Assembly: GCA_900547815.1 (NCBI GenBank)
Contig: URHY01000031.1
Coordinates: forward strand, 1-23,390
DNA length: 23,390 bases
DNA from: an uncultured Solobacterium sp.
GTDB taxonomy: Bacteria > Bacillota_I > Bacilli_A > Erysipelotrichales > Erysipelotrichaceae
Reading direction: 5' to 3'
Positions 22,131-23,390 of this stretch are shown here, piece by piece. Made by a program: the position numbers and the translations under genes. The notes under the pieces are model-generated. The model was not told the DNA's origin. It was given only the letters and a program-made list of their open reading frames with translations, and did not search any database. Each line of letters opens with the position of its first letter. Positions within the stretch are counted from its first letter, which is position 1.

Positions 22131-22441
22131 TTGAAAAAAAAAGTAAAGGAAACTGCCAAATCTGAGGCACGAAATGTTACATCCTATATTACAAGTCTTA
22201 TCTTAAAAGACCTGAAAGAGAAGAAACTTATTTAAAAATATTTATTAGTAAAGAGCAATTAAAAGAAAAGGATATTCAATTTGCTGAAAAAGATAAATAA
22301 ATTGAAAACACACAGAAGTTAGCGGATCAAGCACAACAACTTCATACCATGGCAGAAAAGAAAATACAGTTACTGGAACATAAAGTAGAAGTTTCTGAAG
22401 AACAAAATAAAGGATTTTTTTCAAGGTTGTTTAGACAATAA
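22131..22441 (+). pseudogene. Decayed plasmid-type gene: RHH-like and DUF536-like remnants
   Basis: Two broken pieces overlap. In one frame, 22131-22235 reads KETAKSEARNVTSYITSLIL and a charged tail, which resembles a ribbon-helix-helix (CopG-type) protein but has no proper start. In another frame, 22202-22441 reads SKEQLKEKDIQFAEKDK, then a TAA (22298-22300), then IENTQKLADQAQQLHTMAEK and, at the end, NKGFFSRLFRQ. This is the characteristic coiled C-terminus of DUF536 proteins encoded beside replication genes of Gram-positive plasmids. The internal stop sits where homologues have Gln, so a single CAA to TAA change explains it. The N-terminal half is missing. The piece ends at a terminator, and it suggests that the region once carried plasmid-derived DNA. 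Confidence 0.6.
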
Positions 22442-22470
22442 TAAAAGGCACACAATTGTGTGTCTTTTAT
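22441..22470. terminator. Terminator-like palindrome after the DUF536 remnant
   Basis: ATAAAAGGCACACA and its mirror TGTGTGTCTTTTAT form a 30-base palindrome broken only by one G-T wobble, centred on AATT. A and T runs flank it, so it could act in both directions. It directly follows the remnant's stop. Confidence 0.7.
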
Positions 22471-22580
22471 TTAGTAGCTTACTTTTATATTATATCAAAA
22501 ATATAACATTTATATAATCTTATATTCCATCTATTTAAAAGTTAAAATATTAATATAGAAACAATAATTCAGGAGATGTG

Positions 22581-22619
22581 ATGACCATGGGAAAATATAA
22601 ATTTAATCAAAAAGAATAA
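22581..22619 (+). CDS. 12-codon mini-ORF before the membrane protein gene
   Basis: AGGAG (22571-22575) lies five bases before an ATG that opens MTMGKYKFNQKE, then a stop. The next gene starts 26 bases later with its own site. This could be a leader peptide or the preserved start of a lost gene; no function can be assigned. Confidence 0.3.
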   Translation: MTMGKYKFNQKE

Positions 22620-22645
22620 TATTCAAATAGAAAGAAGGTGTTTTT

Positions 22646-23044
22646 ATGAAAAAAATATCATTAATTCTATTAATTCCATTTGGAAGCTTAATAGGAATAA
22701 GTATTCTATTTAATGTTTATAACGATTATTTAAAGATGGCTGCCTCTCAATATAACTATGATTATTTATATATTTGCTTATTTAGACTGTTAGAGGCATT
22801 GATATTATTTATATCGATATTAGTTTATATGAAAGATATTCAGAAAGAAGATAATAAATTAATTTATTTAATAGAAGGGGTTCAAATAATATCATTTATA
22901 ATGATTATAATCATATCATCTTTCATGGTAAATATTTATATACTGACATTTCCATTACTGAATTATCTGTTTTTATGGATATTAGTTATTGCATATCGAA
23001 TTTATAAACAAACTTCTAATAAATTAAAAAAAAAGATACTTTAG
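22646..23044 (+). CDS. Small four-helix membrane protein of unknown function
   Basis: This 132-residue protein has four hydrophobic segments at about residues 5-23, 42-62, 72-94 and 98-118, joined by short polar loops, with a lysine-rich C-terminus (TSNKLKKKIL) that should be cytoplasmic. I recognise no family. GAAGG upstream with suitable spacing supports the ATG. The gene is complete and its stop codon (23042-23044) lies inside its terminator hairpin. Base use is very AT-rich, like the rest of the last 7 kb. Small membrane proteins of this kind near plasmid remnants are sometimes immunity proteins, but nothing in the sequence proves that. Confidence 0.7.
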   Translation: MKKISLILLIPFGSLIGISILFNVYNDYLKMAASQYNYDYLYICLFRLLEALILFISILVYMKDIQKEDNKLIYLIEGVQIISFIMIIIISSFMVNIYILTFPLLNYLFLWILVIAYRIYKQTSNKLKKKIL

Positions 23045-23068
23045 GATAAAAATCTTGAAGTATTTTTT
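23036..23068 (+). terminator. Terminator of the membrane protein gene
   Basis: ATACTT (23036-23041) pairs with AAGTAT (23058-23063), and inside it AGGAT pairs with ATCTT around loop AAAA; five Ts follow. Confidence 0.8.
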
Positions 23069-23157
23069 GTTATAAGTCACATTTAATAAAACGGGATATA
23101 GATATCATTAATGTCAAATAGGCTTGTACAATTTACCTGTAAGTGAGGTAATGAAAC

Positions 23158-23313
23158 ATGTGTACAAAATTTAATTTAAAAATAGATGAATCTACTGAGT
23201 TGCTAGATACAAAAACATTTGATGACTACTATACAAATGAATTGCCACTATTATCCAATACTATTAAACAATCGTGCTTTGAAATTCTATTCAATTCTCA
23301 TATTGAGTGCTGA
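23158..23313 (+). CDS. 51-codon hypothetical ORF
   Basis: The ATG has GAGG nine bases upstream (within GTGAGGTA). The frame begins MCTKFNLKIDESTEL, is acidic in the middle (DTKTFDDYYTNELP) and ends near FNSHIEC. There is no membrane segment or known motif. Because of the good ribosome binding site it may be real, but it could be the surviving start of a larger gene. Confidence 0.35.
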   Translation: MCTKFNLKIDESTELLDTKTFDDYYTNELPLLSNTIKQSCFEILFNSHIEC

Positions 23314-23390
23314 TTCACCTATATTTAACAACTTGATCAGTAGTTACGCATGAAAAATAAAATGGCTTAAATAAACAAAATCGGAAACTC
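23314..23390. other. Window end, nothing recognised
   Basis: 77 AT-rich bases without ORF, hairpin or promoter that I can support. Confidence 0.4.

Overview
The window comes from a low-GC Firmicute. AT-rich genes, GGAGG-type ribosome binding sites, a bile-salt-hydrolase-type enzyme, half-size CHR transporters and a seven-gene tRNA cluster suggest a gut member of the Erysipelotrichia or a relative. The taxonomic placement is inference. Many genes are packed tightly, with stop codons lying inside their own terminator hairpins and neighbours overlapping by 4-8 bases.

Region 1 (1-15.1 kb) looks like ordinary core genome. It holds yigZ; a small membrane protein with a GNAT acetyltransferase; a choloylglycine-hydrolase-family enzyme; an operon of a HAD phosphatase and two half-size chromate-type transporters; a FeoA-FeoB fusion; a divergent MarR regulator with a MATE exporter; a CCA-adding enzyme; and the operon nanE-tldD-tldE-sseB-like. 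Two genes here (yigZ and cca) have a -10 box six bases from the ATG and no ribosome binding site, which points to leaderless mRNAs. A candidate small RNA with its own promoter and terminator sits at about 3.1-3.2 kb.

Region 2 (15.17-15.92 kb) is a tRNA operon: Arg(ACG), Pro(UGG), elongator Met(CAU), Ile2(CAU), Ser(UGA), initiator Met(CAU) and Phe(GAA). It has a strong promoter and a terminator. The initiator tRNA has two U-U mismatches in its T-stem.

Region 3 (16.07-21.3 kb, minus strand) is an accessory signalling and export cassette. A LytTR response regulator and an AgrC-like sensor with no visible ATP-binding glycine box form one operon. After a terminator follow an ABC ATPase, two ABC-2-type permeases with large extracytoplasmic N-terminal domains, and a 50-residue membrane peptide. 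The likely theme is peptide sensing with export or self-protection.

Region 4 (21.3-23.4 kb) is gene-poor and carries the most striking element. A 65-nt antisense RNA and a roughly 200-nt mRNA for a tiny hydrophobic peptide converge on a shared bidirectional terminator. The RNA carries a repeat (13 + 7 bases) complementary to the peptide's coding sequence, and the mRNA can fold its 3' end back onto its start region. This is the layout of the pAD1 par (Fst / RNA II) type I toxin-antitoxin system, here with a different peptide that may be frameshifted. Next to it lies a decayed plasmid-type gene (DUF536-like C-terminus), then a small membrane protein and a 51-codon ORF of unknown function.
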